DNA of 14,642 nucleotides from positions 1-14,642 of the forward strand of contig JAHFEP010000057.1 in assembly GCA_023248415.1 (NCBI GenBank), in the 5' to 3' direction. Below the pieces are notes generated by a model. The model was given only the letters and a program-made list of their open reading frames with translations. It was not told the DNA's origin and searched no databases. The position numbers were made by a program, and so were the translations under genes. Origin of the DNA: Nitrospirota bacterium (GTDB lineage Bacteria; Nitrospirota; CAKKRA01; 9FT-COMBO-42-15). Positions within the stretch are counted from its first letter, which is position 1. Every line of letters starts with the position of its first letter. This document shows positions 1-6,536 of this stretch, in pieces.

Positions 1-1182
1 TTCTGGGACGATTTCTTAGGCGATATGCCTCCAAAGGATTTTAAGACACAGAGCCTTGGCTCAGGCTTCATTATAAGAAAGGACGGCCTGATACTAACCA
101 ATAATCATGTTATAGAGGATGCTGAGGAGATAATGATAAAGCTTAATGATGAAAGGGAGTTTAAGGCAAAGGTAATAGGCAAAGACAAAAAGATTGACAT
201 CGCCTTATTAAAGATAGAGGATAAAGGAGAGCTTCCAATAGCAGAACTTGGAGATTCAGACAAGCTGGAGATTGGAGAATGGGTATTGGCAATAGGCAAT
301 CCATTTGGGCTTGGACATACAGTCACTGCAGGAATTGTAAGCGCCAAAGGCCGCGTAATCGGCGCAGGGCCTTATGATGACTTTATTCAAACAGACGCCT
401 CAATAAACCCTGGAAACAGCGGAGGCCCCCTGTTTAACATGAAGGGCGAGGCTGTGGGGATAAATACTGCCATAACTGCATCTGGCCAGGGCATAGGTTT
501 TGCGATACCTATAAATACTGTAAAAAATCTCCTGCCACAGCTTGAAAAGGAAGGAAAGGTAACAAGAGGCTGGCTTGGCGTCATGATACAGGAGGTTACA
601 AAGGAGCTGGCAAAGTCGCTGAATCTGAAAAGCGAAGAGGGTGCATTGGTTGGAGATGTCATCTCTAAGGGACCTGCAGAAAAGGGAGGCATCCAGAGAG
701 GCGATGTTATAATTGAGTTTGACAGCAAAAAGATAAAAAAGATGAAGGAGCTTCCTGCAATAGTTGCAAACACACCTGTTGGCAAGGAGTCAAAGGTTAA
801 GATTATCAGAGATGGTGCAGAAAAGACCATCACAGTCAAAATTGGCAAACTTGATGAAAAAGAGGCTGCTGCAGCAGATGTTGTAAAAGAAGCGACCAAT
901 AAACTCGGGATGCGCATTCAGGAAATAACCCCTGAGCTTGCTAAACAATTCGGACTTGAAAACGTTGAGGGTGTTATTGTTGCAGAGGTGGAGAGAAGCA
1001 GCCCCGGCTTTGAGGCTGGTTTGCGCAGAGGCGATATAATATTGGAAATAGACAGGCTCCCTATAAAAAAGAAGGATGACTATGAGAAGCAGATAAATAA
1101 GAAGAAAAAAGGAGAAACACTTCTATTTCTTGTTAAAAGAGGAGATAGCACAACATTCTATACAATTAAGGTAGAGGAATAA
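1..1182 (+). CDS. degP: HtrA/DegP-family periplasmic serine protease, 5'-truncated by window edge
   Basis: The reading frame is open from base 1, so the true start, signal peptide and N-terminal linker lie outside the window. The first in-frame ATG (25) is internal and is used here only for numbering. A trypsin-like domain carries the full catalytic triad: His28 in TNNHVIEDA, Asp58 in DIALLKI and Ser132 in GNSGGPL. Two PDZ domains follow, at about residues 185-275 and 290-380 (GLRRGDIILEI in the second). This is the family's standard protease-PDZ-PDZ order, so the protein should degrade or refold misfolded envelope proteins in the periplasm. DegP, DegQ and MucD-type paralogues cannot be separated without the N-terminus. 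The stop codon overlaps the lgt start (TAATG at 1180-1184), so the two genes are probably translationally coupled. Confidence 0.95.
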   Translation, partial: FWDDFLGDMPPKDFKTQSLGSGFIIRKDGLILTNNHVIEDAEEIMIKLNDEREFKAKVIGKDKKIDIALLKIEDKGELPIAELGDSDKLEIGEWVLAIGNPFGLGHTVTAGIVSAKGRVIGAGPYDDFIQTDASINPGNSGGPLFNMKGEAVGINTAITASGQGIGFAIPINTVKNLLPQLEKEGKVTRGWLGVMIQEVTKELAKSLNLKSEEGALVGDVISKGPAEKGGIQRGDVIIEFDSKKIKKMKELPAIVANTPVGKESKVKIIRDGAEKTITVKIGKLDEKEAAAADVVKEATNKLGMRIQEITPELAKQFGLENVEGVIVAEVERSSPGFEAGLRRGDIILEIDRLPIKKKDDYEKQINKKKKGETLLFLVKRGDSTTFYTIKVEE

Positions 1183-1988
1183 TGTATCCAATCCTATTTA
1201 GAATTTTTGGTTTTGAGATAAGGGCATACGGCGTAATGATTGCCATTGCTGCCATTGCAGGCACAATACTCGGCGCCAGAGAGGCAAAAAGAAGGGGACT
1301 AAACCCAGACCTTGTGTATGATTTTGTCTTCTATGCCATACTTGCAGCAATAATAGGCTCAAGGATATATTATGTCCTCTTTTTTGACCCTGCATATTTC
1401 ATTAAAAACCCGCTTGAAATATTTGCTATATGGAAAGGCGGTCTGGCAATACATGGCGGCCTGATTGCCGGTCTTCTGACTGCAATCTGGTTCACCAAAA
1501 AGCATAAGCTCTCCTTCTGGTTCTTTACAGATACTGTAACGCCGTCTGTTATACTCGGCCAGGCTATCGGAAGAGGCGCCTGCACCTTAAACGGCTGCAG
1601 CTACGGCAAGCCTACGAATCTGCCGTGGGCAATTACATTTACAAATCCAGATGCTGCTGCGCCTCTCGGCATACCTTTGCATCCGACACAGTTTTATGAA
1701 CTTATCCTTGACCTTATGATATTTGCAATGGTCTTTCTTCTGAGAAAGAAAATCAAATTCAACGGCCAGCTATTTCTTATATACGGCATGGCCTATGGAA
1801 TTGCAAGATTTATTGTAGAGGGTTTCAGGGGGGATCAGCTTACAATAGGAGGCTATATCTCCACTGCCCAGTCAATTAGTGTCGCAATCTTCGCTGCATC
1901 TTTGTTCCTTTATTTTTACTTAAAGAAGGGTGAGATAACTGTTTCTTCAAAAGGGAGTTTAAAAAAGAAGAAGACAGCAGTACATTAA
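1182..1988 (+). CDS. lgt: Prolipoprotein diacylglyceryl transferase
   Basis: A 268-residue polytopic inner-membrane protein that transfers diacylglycerol from phosphatidylglycerol to the lipobox Cys of prolipoproteins. Family marks seen are the AIHGG segment (His91), a GR signature around Gly130-Arg131, HPTQFYE at about 167-173 and YGIARFIVEGFRGD at about 201-218. About seven hydrophobic helices are evident and the length is normal for Lgt. In the GR signature the E. coli GRxGNFxNxE pattern is replaced by GRGACTLNGCSYG, so the Asn and Glu positions are both Cys (134 and 139). This looks like a lineage-type variant rather than damage, because the spacing and the following Gly are kept. The start overlaps the upstream stop by one base. 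At least two probable substrates are encoded in this window, LivK and the TPR lipoprotein at 13337-13828. Confidence 0.93.
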   Translation: MYPILFRIFGFEIRAYGVMIAIAAIAGTILGAREAKRRGLNPDLVYDFVFYAILAAIIGSRIYYVLFFDPAYFIKNPLEIFAIWKGGLAIHGGLIAGLLTAIWFTKKHKLSFWFFTDTVTPSVILGQAIGRGACTLNGCSYGKPTNLPWAITFTNPDAAAPLGIPLHPTQFYELILDLMIFAMVFLLRKKIKFNGQLFLIYGMAYGIARFIVEGFRGDQLTIGGYISTAQSISVAIFAASLFLYFYLKKGEITVSSKGSLKKKKTAVH

Positions 1989-2005
1989 AACAAAGGAGGC
2001 ATGCT

Positions 2006-2386
2006 ATGAAAAGATTATTTATTGCTCTACCTGTTTTATTAGCAACACTTCTCTTAGCCATTCCAGTCTTTACACAAACAGAAACACCTGAAACAAAGGT
2101 CTTTGAACTCACAGTAGAGAAATACAAATTTGAACCGTCCCATATCACAGTAAACAAAGGCGACAAGGTGGTTTTGAAAATCAAGAGCAAAGATACTACA
2201 CACGGGCTTACACTCTCTGATTTTGATAAAAAGAGGGCATTAATCAACAAAGATGAAATCACAACCGTTGAATTTGCTGCAGACAAGGCAGGACTCTTTG
2301 AATACAGGTGCACAAAGTTCTGCGGCTTCGGACATCTCTTTGGTTTTGAAAAACTCAAGATAGAGATAAAAGATAAAGCGGCATAG
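2006..2386 (+). CDS. Exported small cupredoxin with CuA-like Cys/His site
   Basis: A 126-residue protein with an N-terminal hydrophobic signal segment (residues 3-22) and a single cupredoxin fold. Candidate copper ligands are His66 (THGLTL), Cys102, Cys106 and His110 in CTKFCGFGH. That C-x3-C-x3-H spacing matches the CuA loop of cytochrome oxidase subunit II and nitrous-oxide reductase. The Met normally three residues after the His is Gly113 here (HLFGF). It probably acts as a periplasmic electron carrier or copper-binding protein; partner unknown, and no oxidase genes are visible. A strong Shine-Dalgarno sequence (AAAGGAGG, 1992-1999) precedes the ATG and sits only 4 bases after the lgt stop, so co-transcription with lgt is likely. 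Azurin/plastocyanin-like or copper-chaperone roles are alternatives. Confidence 0.85.
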   Translation: MKRLFIALPVLLATLLLAIPVFTQTETPETKVFELTVEKYKFEPSHITVNKGDKVVLKIKSKDTTHGLTLSDFDKKRALINKDEITTVEFAADKAGLFEYRCTKFCGFGHLFGFEKLKIEIKDKAA

Positions 2387-2412
2387 AGCAGGGCTTTATA
2401 TTCATATTTTAC

Positions 2413-2441
2413 TTGACCCTTTGCCTTCAATATACTAATGT
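2413..2441 (+). promoter_or_regulatory. Weak candidate promoter before the GGR-family gene
   Basis: TTGACC (2413-2418) is followed after 17 bases by TAATGT (2436-2441). A TATACT (2431-2436) is also present but only 12 bases from the -35. Using TAATGT, transcription would begin at or next to the ATG at 2448, implying a nearly leaderless message, which fits the absence of any Shine-Dalgarno sequence. The -10 match is poor and read-through from lgt is an alternative. Confidence 0.25.
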
Positions 2442-2447
2442 TTTGTT

Positions 2448-3587
2448 ATGACCTATGACTGCATAATAATTGGCCTGGGGCCTGCTGGCTCATCTGCCGC
2501 TTATTATCTTGCAAAAAAAGGTTTATCTGTGCTTGCATTGGACAAGGAGAAATTTCCAAGGCACAAGCCGTGCGGCGGCTGTGTATCCTATAAGGCAGAG
2601 GAGCTTCTTCCGCCTGATTTTAAATCAGTTGTAAATAACAGCATTAATGGCGCTGTATTCAGCTATAAAGGCAAGAAGAAAGCTGAATTTAGAGGCAGCA
2701 ACGGGCCAGTCGGCTATATGGTCAGCCGCGAGATATTTGATGCCTATCTTGTAAAAAAGGCTGAAGAGGCAGGGGCAAAAGTAAAAGAAGGCGAGAGGCT
2801 CTTAGATATATATGATGCTAAAAACAGTGTAATTGTCTTTAGTTCAAAAGGCAGATACAAAGGGAGATATTTAATTGGCGCTGACGGCGCTAACAGCAGT
2901 GTAGCAAAGAGGCTCGGCCTTGCAAAGGAAAGAAGATTATTTCTCACAATAAATGCAGAGATAAAAACAGACTCTGCTGAGGATTTTTCAGACTTAGTGG
3001 AAATAGATATCGGCGCCATACCCTACGGCTATGGATGGGTCTTTCCAAAGAACGGCTGTCTTGACATTGGCATTGCAAGTATAAAGGATGAATCGTTCAA
3101 CCCAAAGAAATATTTTCTTGAGTTTATAAAAAAAAGGCCGTTTTTAAAAGATATAAAGATAGAAAAGACGTATGCCTTCCGCCTTCCTACCAATCCTGAG
3201 AACACCCCTTTGAATATAATCGGCAAAAGCACTCTCCTTGCAGGCGATGCAGCAGGCCTTACAGACCCGCTTGTGGGCGAGGGCATCTATTACGCAATAA
3301 AGAGCGGCCAGATTGCAGGTGAAACTGTTCTCAGCCTTTTTAATAAGGGCTCTGATATATCTAATTACAGGGAAAGGATATTAAAGGAGTTCATATCTGA
3401 ATTCAACTATTCATGGAAGGCAGCGAAGCTCATCTATTCTATGCCCTACTTCTGGTCAGCCGTGATAAAGAGAAATATAAAGATTGTTGAGTTCTATTAC
3501 AAAGTCTTAAGGGGCGAGGAGACCTACAGCAGCTTTTCAAGAAAGCTGAAGGCAATAATGCCCCATCCTCGGCACAAAATGAGCTAA
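2448..3587 (+). CDS. Geranylgeranyl reductase-family FAD-dependent oxidoreductase
   Basis: A 379-residue flavoprotein. The N-terminal FAD-binding Rossmann motif is GLGPAG (9-14), followed by the family's PCGGC motif (41-45), a GADGANS motif in the middle and LLAGDAAGLTDPLVGEG in the C-terminal half. These are the diagnostic marks of the geranylgeranyl reductase/ChlP/archaeal GGR group, which saturates double bonds of polyprenyl chains on lipids, quinones or chlorophyll. With no photosynthesis genes here, reduction of a quinone tail or another isoprenoid is the likeliest role, but that is inference. The length is usual for the family. No Shine-Dalgarno sequence precedes the ATG; it starts 61 bases after the cupredoxin stop. 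Confidence 0.9.
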   Translation: MTYDCIIIGLGPAGSSAAYYLAKKGLSVLALDKEKFPRHKPCGGCVSYKAEELLPPDFKSVVNNSINGAVFSYKGKKKAEFRGSNGPVGYMVSREIFDAYLVKKAEEAGAKVKEGERLLDIYDAKNSVIVFSSKGRYKGRYLIGADGANSSVAKRLGLAKERRLFLTINAEIKTDSAEDFSDLVEIDIGAIPYGYGWVFPKNGCLDIGIASIKDESFNPKKYFLEFIKKRPFLKDIKIEKTYAFRLPTNPENTPLNIIGKSTLLAGDAAGLTDPLVGEGIYYAIKSGQIAGETVLSLFNKGSDISNYRERILKEFISEFNYSWKAAKLIYSMPYFWSAVIKRNIKIVEFYYKVLRGEETYSSFSRKLKAIMPHPRHKMS

Positions 3588-3593
3588 TTATTA

Positions 3594-3631
3594 TTGACTT
3601 AGATATATAATTATGCTATTTTATATATATC
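3594..3631 (+). promoter_or_regulatory. vapBC promoter with overlapping AT-rich palindrome (probable autoregulatory operator)
   Basis: TTGACT (3594-3599) and TATTTT (3617-3622) are separated by 17 bases, giving a good sigma70-type promoter. An inverted repeat GATATATA (3602-3609) / TATATATC (3624-3631) brackets the -10. VapB or VapBC complexes commonly repress their own promoter by binding such palindromes, so this is the likely operator. The promoter begins 6 bases after the upstream stop codon. Confidence 0.65.
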
Positions 3632-3650
3632 AAAAGGAGGCATAGAATCA

Positions 3651-3887
3651 GTGAAAACATTAATAGATATAGATAATACATTATTAAGGAAAGCTATGAG
3701 GGCTGCTGGAACATATACTAAAAAAGAGACCGTCAGGATAGCCCTTGAAGAGCTTATAAAGGCGAAACTAAGGAGAGAACTTAAAGAAATGTTAGGAAGC
3801 GGCATAATAGAAACGAGCCTTAGTGAACTAAAGGAGATTCGGCTAAAAAGACAAAGGCGGCACGAAAAGCTCACATCAAAAAACTAA
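3651..3887 (+). CDS. vapB: VapB-type antitoxin (ribbon-helix-helix)
   Basis: A 78-residue protein beginning MKTLIDIDNTLLRKAM, the typical start of a VapB-family ribbon-helix-helix DNA-binding domain, followed by the TKKETVRIALEELIKAKLRR helical stretch. The C-terminal half is charged and should wrap around and block the toxin. The start is GTG, chosen because AAAGGAGG (3633-3640) lies 10 bases upstream and the family begins at this point. The stop overlaps the vapC start by one base, giving equimolar coupled translation. It is expected to neutralise VapC and to repress the operon through the palindrome at 3602-3631. Confidence 0.88.
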   Translation: MKTLIDIDNTLLRKAMRAAGTYTKKETVRIALEELIKAKLRRELKEMLGSGIIETSLSELKEIRLKRQRRHEKLTSKN

Positions 3888-4300
3888 TGGAAAATCTTGT
3901 TCTTGTTGATACAAGCGCATGGATATGTTTCTTTGCAAGAAAGGGCTTTATTGAAATAAAAGAGGCTGTTTCTACTTTACTTGATAACAACTCTGTTGCC
4001 ATCGCAGGCCCTATTATTGTTGAGCTTATACAAGGTGCAAGAACGGAAAAGGAAAAAGAAATAATCAAAAGTAAAATCAAGGGGCTACACTGGCTTAAAA
4101 TAACTGATGAACACTGGCGCAAAACTGCTGAACTTTCTTTTAGCCTAAGGAGAAAAGGCGTTACTATATCTGCTATTGACAGTCTTCTTTCCACTATTGC
4201 AATTGAATATAATTGCAGCATCCTTCATAATGACAGCGATTTTGATATAATTGCCAAGCATACATCATTAAGGCTTTTCCCTCTGAATAAACCTACATAG
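3887..4300 (+). CDS. vapC: VapC-type PIN-domain ribonuclease toxin
   Basis: A 137-residue PIN-domain protein. The acidic metal-binding residues are visible: Asp8 (VDTSAW), Glu46 (PIIVELIQG), Asp98 (ISAIDSL) and Asp116 with Asp118 in HNDSDF. The length and motif order are normal, so it is probably catalytically intact. Family members cleave tRNA or rRNA under stress when the VapB antitoxin is degraded. It overlaps vapB by one base (TAATG at 3885-3889). Nothing suggests truncation. Confidence 0.9.
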   Translation: MENLVLVDTSAWICFFARKGFIEIKEAVSTLLDNNSVAIAGPIIVELIQGARTEKEKEIIKSKIKGLHWLKITDEHWRKTAELSFSLRRKGVTISAIDSLLSTIAIEYNCSILHNDSDFDIIAKHTSLRLFPLNKPT

Positions 4301-4349
4301 TTGTTTAAGTCATTCTTGTTGCAATTAGACACCTCTTATGATAATCTAA

Positions 4350-4390
4350 CTTATATAGCAAGTTACTCAGGAAAAAATTGCCTATATAAG
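4350..4390 (+). repeat. Inverted repeat in the leader of the MNT nucleotidyltransferase gene
   Basis: CTTATATAGCAA (4350-4361) pairs with TTGCCTATATAAG (4378-4390): 12 pairs with one bulged base and a 16-base loop. No T-run follows on the plus strand, so it is not a classic terminator. An operator for an autoregulated module or an mRNA leader hairpin is more likely. It lies 49 bases upstream of the start codon at 4439, and its TATATA-rich arms recall the vapBC palindrome. Confidence 0.5.
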
Positions 4391-4438
4391 AAAAAATTAA
4401 CAGCCTCCGGATGTATAATTAAGGAGGAAGCAAAAAAT

Positions 4439-4768
4439 ATGCTAAAAAGAAAAAAAGACAGAATAGCAGTAGGAGAGTTCTGTGCTGAAGTAAGAAACAA
4501 ATTGGGTAAAACTGTAAAGTGGATAAGGCTTTTCGGCTCCAAGGTAAGTGACAGGGACACTCCAGCATCAGATATAGACCTTTTCATTGTAGTTACTGAA
4601 AAAACTCCCGAAATAGAAGATACAATCATGAACATAGCCTTTGAGATTGACCTTAGACATGATGTATATATATCTCCACGGATTGTATCTCTCTCTGTTC
4701 TAAAAAACCCTGTGTGGAAAATTACACCCTTTATCAGAAATATTAAGCGTGAAGGGGTTCTTGTATGA
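4439..4768 (+). CDS. MNT-type minimal nucleotidyltransferase (MntA-like antitoxin), partner missing
   Basis: A 109-residue protein of the DNA polymerase beta-like nucleotidyltransferase fold. The signature G33-S34 followed by D45-I-D47 (FGSKVSDRDTPASDIDLF) is intact, and Asp71 or Asp75 may supply the third acidic residue. Such MNT proteins typically pair with a HEPN RNase toxin (the MntA/HepT type) and neutralise it by AMP-ylation. The ATG at 4439 is preferred over a longer in-frame TTG at 4301, because AAGGAGGA (4421-4428) sits 10 bases before it and the homologous region begins here. The stop is part of ATGA (4765-4768), the overlap expected before a HEPN gene, but that downstream frame ends after 20 codons. 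The antitoxin therefore appears orphaned, or it may have another role. Confidence 0.83.
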   Translation: MLKRKKDRIAVGEFCAEVRNKLGKTVKWIRLFGSKVSDRDTPASDIDLFIVVTEKTPEIEDTIMNIAFEIDLRHDVYISPRIVSLSVLKNPVWKITPFIRNIKREGVLV

Positions 4769-4806
4769 AAAAAATCTCATTAGCCATCTTTTATTCAGCT
4801 AACAAT

Positions 4807-4845
4807 ACCGCTGAGCCACATCTTTAGCGTGCTGGGGGCAGCGGT
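4807..4845. terminator. Candidate hairpin terminator between convergent genes
   Basis: ACCGCTG (4807-4813) pairs with CAGCGGT (4839-4845), and inner AG.CAC/GTGCT pairs extend the stem. It lies between the convergent ends of the MNT gene (4768) and the TPR gene (4858) and is followed by a short T-rich stretch on the plus strand. Position argues for a bidirectional terminator; the T-tract is weak. Confidence 0.35.
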
Positions 4846-4857
4846 TTGTTCATACCT

Positions 4858-5304
4858 TCATTTATTTAATTGATGTCTTTTCGTTTCAATAACCTTTCGA
4901 ATGGCCTTCAGTGTCTTCTCATTTTCTTCATCCGGGAAGAGGTTGTGAGCCTTGGCGTAATTTTCTTCTGCTTTTGCTACATCGCCCATTGCATGGTAAA
5001 TTGTTCCAAGGTAGGAGTAACCATACCAATAATTGGGGCTCTTTTTCACCAGTGAATGCGTAAGTTCCAAAGCTTTTGCATATTCTGCCTGGTCGAGCAG
5101 ATTCTCCACCTGACGCCAAGTTTGCTTTTCTTCAGTCTGTGAGCGAGATTTTAAGAGACCCAGTTGTCTGAAGCCAAATGGTAGCATGATGGAGATGATT
5201 AATATTATGACAAGAATTGTAGAATAAAATCGATGGGCTTTACGATTGAACTGATTCGCTTCTCGTAATTCCTCCAGAATCTGCTTGGTAATATCGTCAT
5301 TCAT
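4858..5304 (-). CDS. Membrane-anchored TPR-like protein
   Basis: A 148-residue protein with a short N-terminal cytoplasmic stretch, one strongly hydrophobic helix (about residues 28-44) and a soluble helical C-terminal part. That part contains about two TPR-like units (64-90 and 91-124, with WYGYSYLGTIYHAMGDVAKAEENY). It probably acts as a membrane-tethered protein-interaction scaffold; no specific partner can be named. The ATG at 5302-5304 is preceded by GAGAGGAAG on the minus strand. A consensus promoter lies upstream at 5355-5383, and the gene appears monocistronic, convergent with the MNT gene. Confidence 0.8.
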   Translation of the reverse strand: MNDDITKQILEELREANQFNRKAHRFYSTILVIILIISIMLPFGFRQLGLLKSRSQTEEKQTWRQVENLLDQAEYAKALELTHSLVKKSPNYWYGYSYLGTIYHAMGDVAKAEENYAKAHNLFPDEENEKTLKAIRKVIETKRHQLNK

Positions 5305-5354
5305 GACTGCTTCCTCTCAAGCACTAACATTCTTCTTTTATATTACTTTAATAG

Positions 5355-5383
5355 ATAATATATTGAAGAAAATAGGCTGTCAA
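5355..5383 (-). promoter_or_regulatory. Consensus sigma70-type promoter for the TPR gene
   Basis: Read on the minus strand, TTGACA (5378-5383) and TATTAT (5355-5360) are spaced by exactly 17 bases. The predicted leader to the ATG at 5304 is about 43 bases. The sequence CTTGACAGCCTATTTT here is nearly the same as that at the liv promoter. Confidence 0.65.
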
Positions 5384-5528
5384 GGTTTTTTGAGGAACTT
5401 TTTTAAAGCCTCCTTTGTCTAAGAGACTAAAGTTAAATAAATAACTGCTCAGTTCAACAGCCCTGTGCCAAAGGACAAGGAGGTAAAACTTACATACAGG
5501 ATAAGGACGAGGTTTTAGTATATTTCTA

Positions 5529-5557
5529 TTGCTTGTTAGGCAACCTTTTATTATAAT
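5529..5557 (+). promoter_or_regulatory. Candidate promoter for the PPC-domain gene
   Basis: TTGCTT (5529-5534), 17 bases, then a perfect TATAAT (5552-5557). Transcription would start about 33 bases before the ATG at 5597. The rest of the 5305-5596 intergenic stretch holds only this promoter, the divergent TPR promoter and a weak 7-bp hairpin (5415-5434); I see no gene in it. Confidence 0.5.
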
Positions 5558-5596
5558 GCCATAACAAAACAAATTGCGAAGGAGAAAAAGATTATT

Positions 5597-6031
5597 ATGA
5601 AATATCAGGTTGGCAAAACTGGAAGAGTAGTTGTGGCACGGTTTGAGGACAGGGAAGATGTAATTGAAAATCTGCACAGCATTGCAGAGAAGGAAGGGAT
5701 AAAGGCTGCTGCATTTTATCTTGTTGGCGGGATGCGTGAAGGAAGAATCGTTGTAGGGCCTGAAAAGGACGAGATACCTCCAAAGCCTGTTTGGAAGGAG
5801 CTTGGCGAGAGCCATGAAATAGTCGGCTTTGGCACTATCTTTTATCAGGATAATAAGCCAAAGGTTCATCTTCACGGCGCATTCGGCAAGAAAGACATGG
5901 TAAAGGTCGGCTGTTTAAGAGAAAAGTCAGAGACCTTTCTTGTGCTTGAGGCAGTAATTATAGAGATTACAGGAGTAAACGCTGTAAGGGAGCTTGACCC
6001 GGTATCAGGATTGACACTTCTTAAGCTTTAA
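5597..6031 (+). CDS. PPC-domain (DUF296) protein
   Basis: A 144-residue single-domain protein. The region running LVGGMREGRIVVGP, the metal-site-like HLHGAFGK (His91, His93) and the C-terminal LEAVIIEITG strand match the plants-and-prokaryotes conserved (PPC/DUF296) fold, which forms trimers. Prokaryotic members are stand-alone domains of unknown biochemical function; in plants the domain accompanies AT-hooks. The ATG is preceded by AAGGAG at about 5579-5584 and by its own promoter. The gene appears to be a single-gene unit. Its last bases overlap the antisense end of a decayed methyltransferase fragment. Confidence 0.88.
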   Translation: MKYQVGKTGRVVVARFEDREDVIENLHSIAEKEGIKAAAFYLVGGMREGRIVVGPEKDEIPPKPVWKELGESHEIVGFGTIFYQDNKPKVHLHGAFGKKDMVKVGCLREKSETFLVLEAVIIEITGVNAVRELDPVSGLTLLKL

Positions 6032-6130
6032 TTTTTCCCACAACCTCATAATGCGAGGGATTATAGCTTTAACCTTTTTGCCCATGAAACCTATTTTAAA
6101 AGCTTCTTCTTTAGGCCTTTGCCATAAGCG
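6021..6130 (-). pseudogene. Decayed 3' end of a methyltransferase-like gene
   Basis: On the minus strand the last codons (6062 down to the TAA at 6021-6023) read NPSHYEVVGKIKA, matching TPSHYEVVGRKEDV at the C-terminus of the intact methyltransferase at 6811-7380. An upstream stretch in another frame (6130-6062) reads EEAFKIGFMGKKVKAI near its end, equivalent to EQAGFKKIETGSL. The two frames join at 6062 by a one-base shift, and a stop at 6131-6133 ends the upstream frame. At DNA level 6037-6060 and 6830-6853 match at 23 of 24 bases. A third frame upstream (6091-6273) is open for 60 codons but is unrecognised. Confidence 0.55.
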
Positions 6131-6278
6131 CTAACAGGCATTCTTGATGCCTTTTTCCGGAACCATTCATCATAATTTCGCCCTCTCCCAGCCTTCAAGG
6201 CTTCCTTGACATTTACTATAGTATCAGATAGAATGCCAATAATAAATGACAGGCAGCAAAAAGAACAGAACAAAGGAA

Positions 6279-6536
6279 ATGCCTACTATACTTTTGATTT
6301 TAGGTTGGAGATTATATTTCTATGCAAATGAAGGTAATGAACCAATACATGTACACTGCCGCAAAGGTGGCATGGAATGTAAGTATTGGCTTGACAGGGA
6401 TAATATTGACATTGACGAAGCCTTTTCATTTAATATGGCGCCAAAAGATAAAAGGCAGATTAAAAAGATAATATATGAGCATTTTGATTATATTGAACAG
6501 CAATGGGATGAATTTCAACGGAGGCGTCAACAATGA
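6279..6536 (+). CDS. DUF4160 family protein (putative toxin-antitoxin-like partner)
   Basis: An 85-residue protein beginning MPTILLILGWRLYFYANEG, followed by EPIHVHCRKGGMECKYWLD. These are the hallmarks of DUF4160: the MPTI start, the F.Y.NEG..PIH.H block and the K.WLD block. The start at 6279 is chosen because family members begin at MPTI, although its Shine-Dalgarno sequence (AAGGA) is almost contiguous with the ATG; an in-frame ATG at 6246 is an alternative. The gene overlaps the DUF2442 gene by 4 bases (ATGA at 6533-6536). Such pairs recur across bacteria and look like toxin-antitoxin or small regulatory modules. The biochemical role is not established to my knowledge. Confidence 0.82.
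   Translation: MPTILLILGWRLYFYANEGNEPIHVHCRKGGMECKYWLDRDNIDIDEAFSFNMAPKDKRQIKKIIYEHFDYIEQQWDEFQRRRQQ

Noticed and set aside
387..917. 176-codon minus-strand open frame
   Set aside because: Antisense shadow of the HtrA/DegP coding region; its Ser/Phe/Pro-rich translation is typical of a reversed frame.
1876..2430. 184-codon minus-strand open frame
   Set aside because: Spans the antisense of the lgt end and the cupredoxin gene, both of which have motif support and ribosome sites.
4301..4438. N-terminal extension of the MNT protein from the TTG at 4301
   Set aside because: A good Shine-Dalgarno sequence sits at 4421-4428 before the ATG at 4439, the extension contains the leader palindrome, and it does not look like an MNT domain.
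5415..5434. Small hairpin CTTTGTCT/AGACTAAAG as a riboswitch or terminator
   Set aside because: The stem is short with a bulge, has no T-run and matches no riboswitch core I recognise.
5348..5875. Long minus-strand open frame of 175 codons
   Set aside because: It overlaps the well-supported PPC-domain gene in antisense, has low-complexity translated content and no recognisable motif.
6091..6273. 60-codon minus-strand frame as an independent gene
   Set aside because: No family match, no ribosome site, and its end runs into the frameshifted methyltransferase remnant; treated as part of a decayed region.
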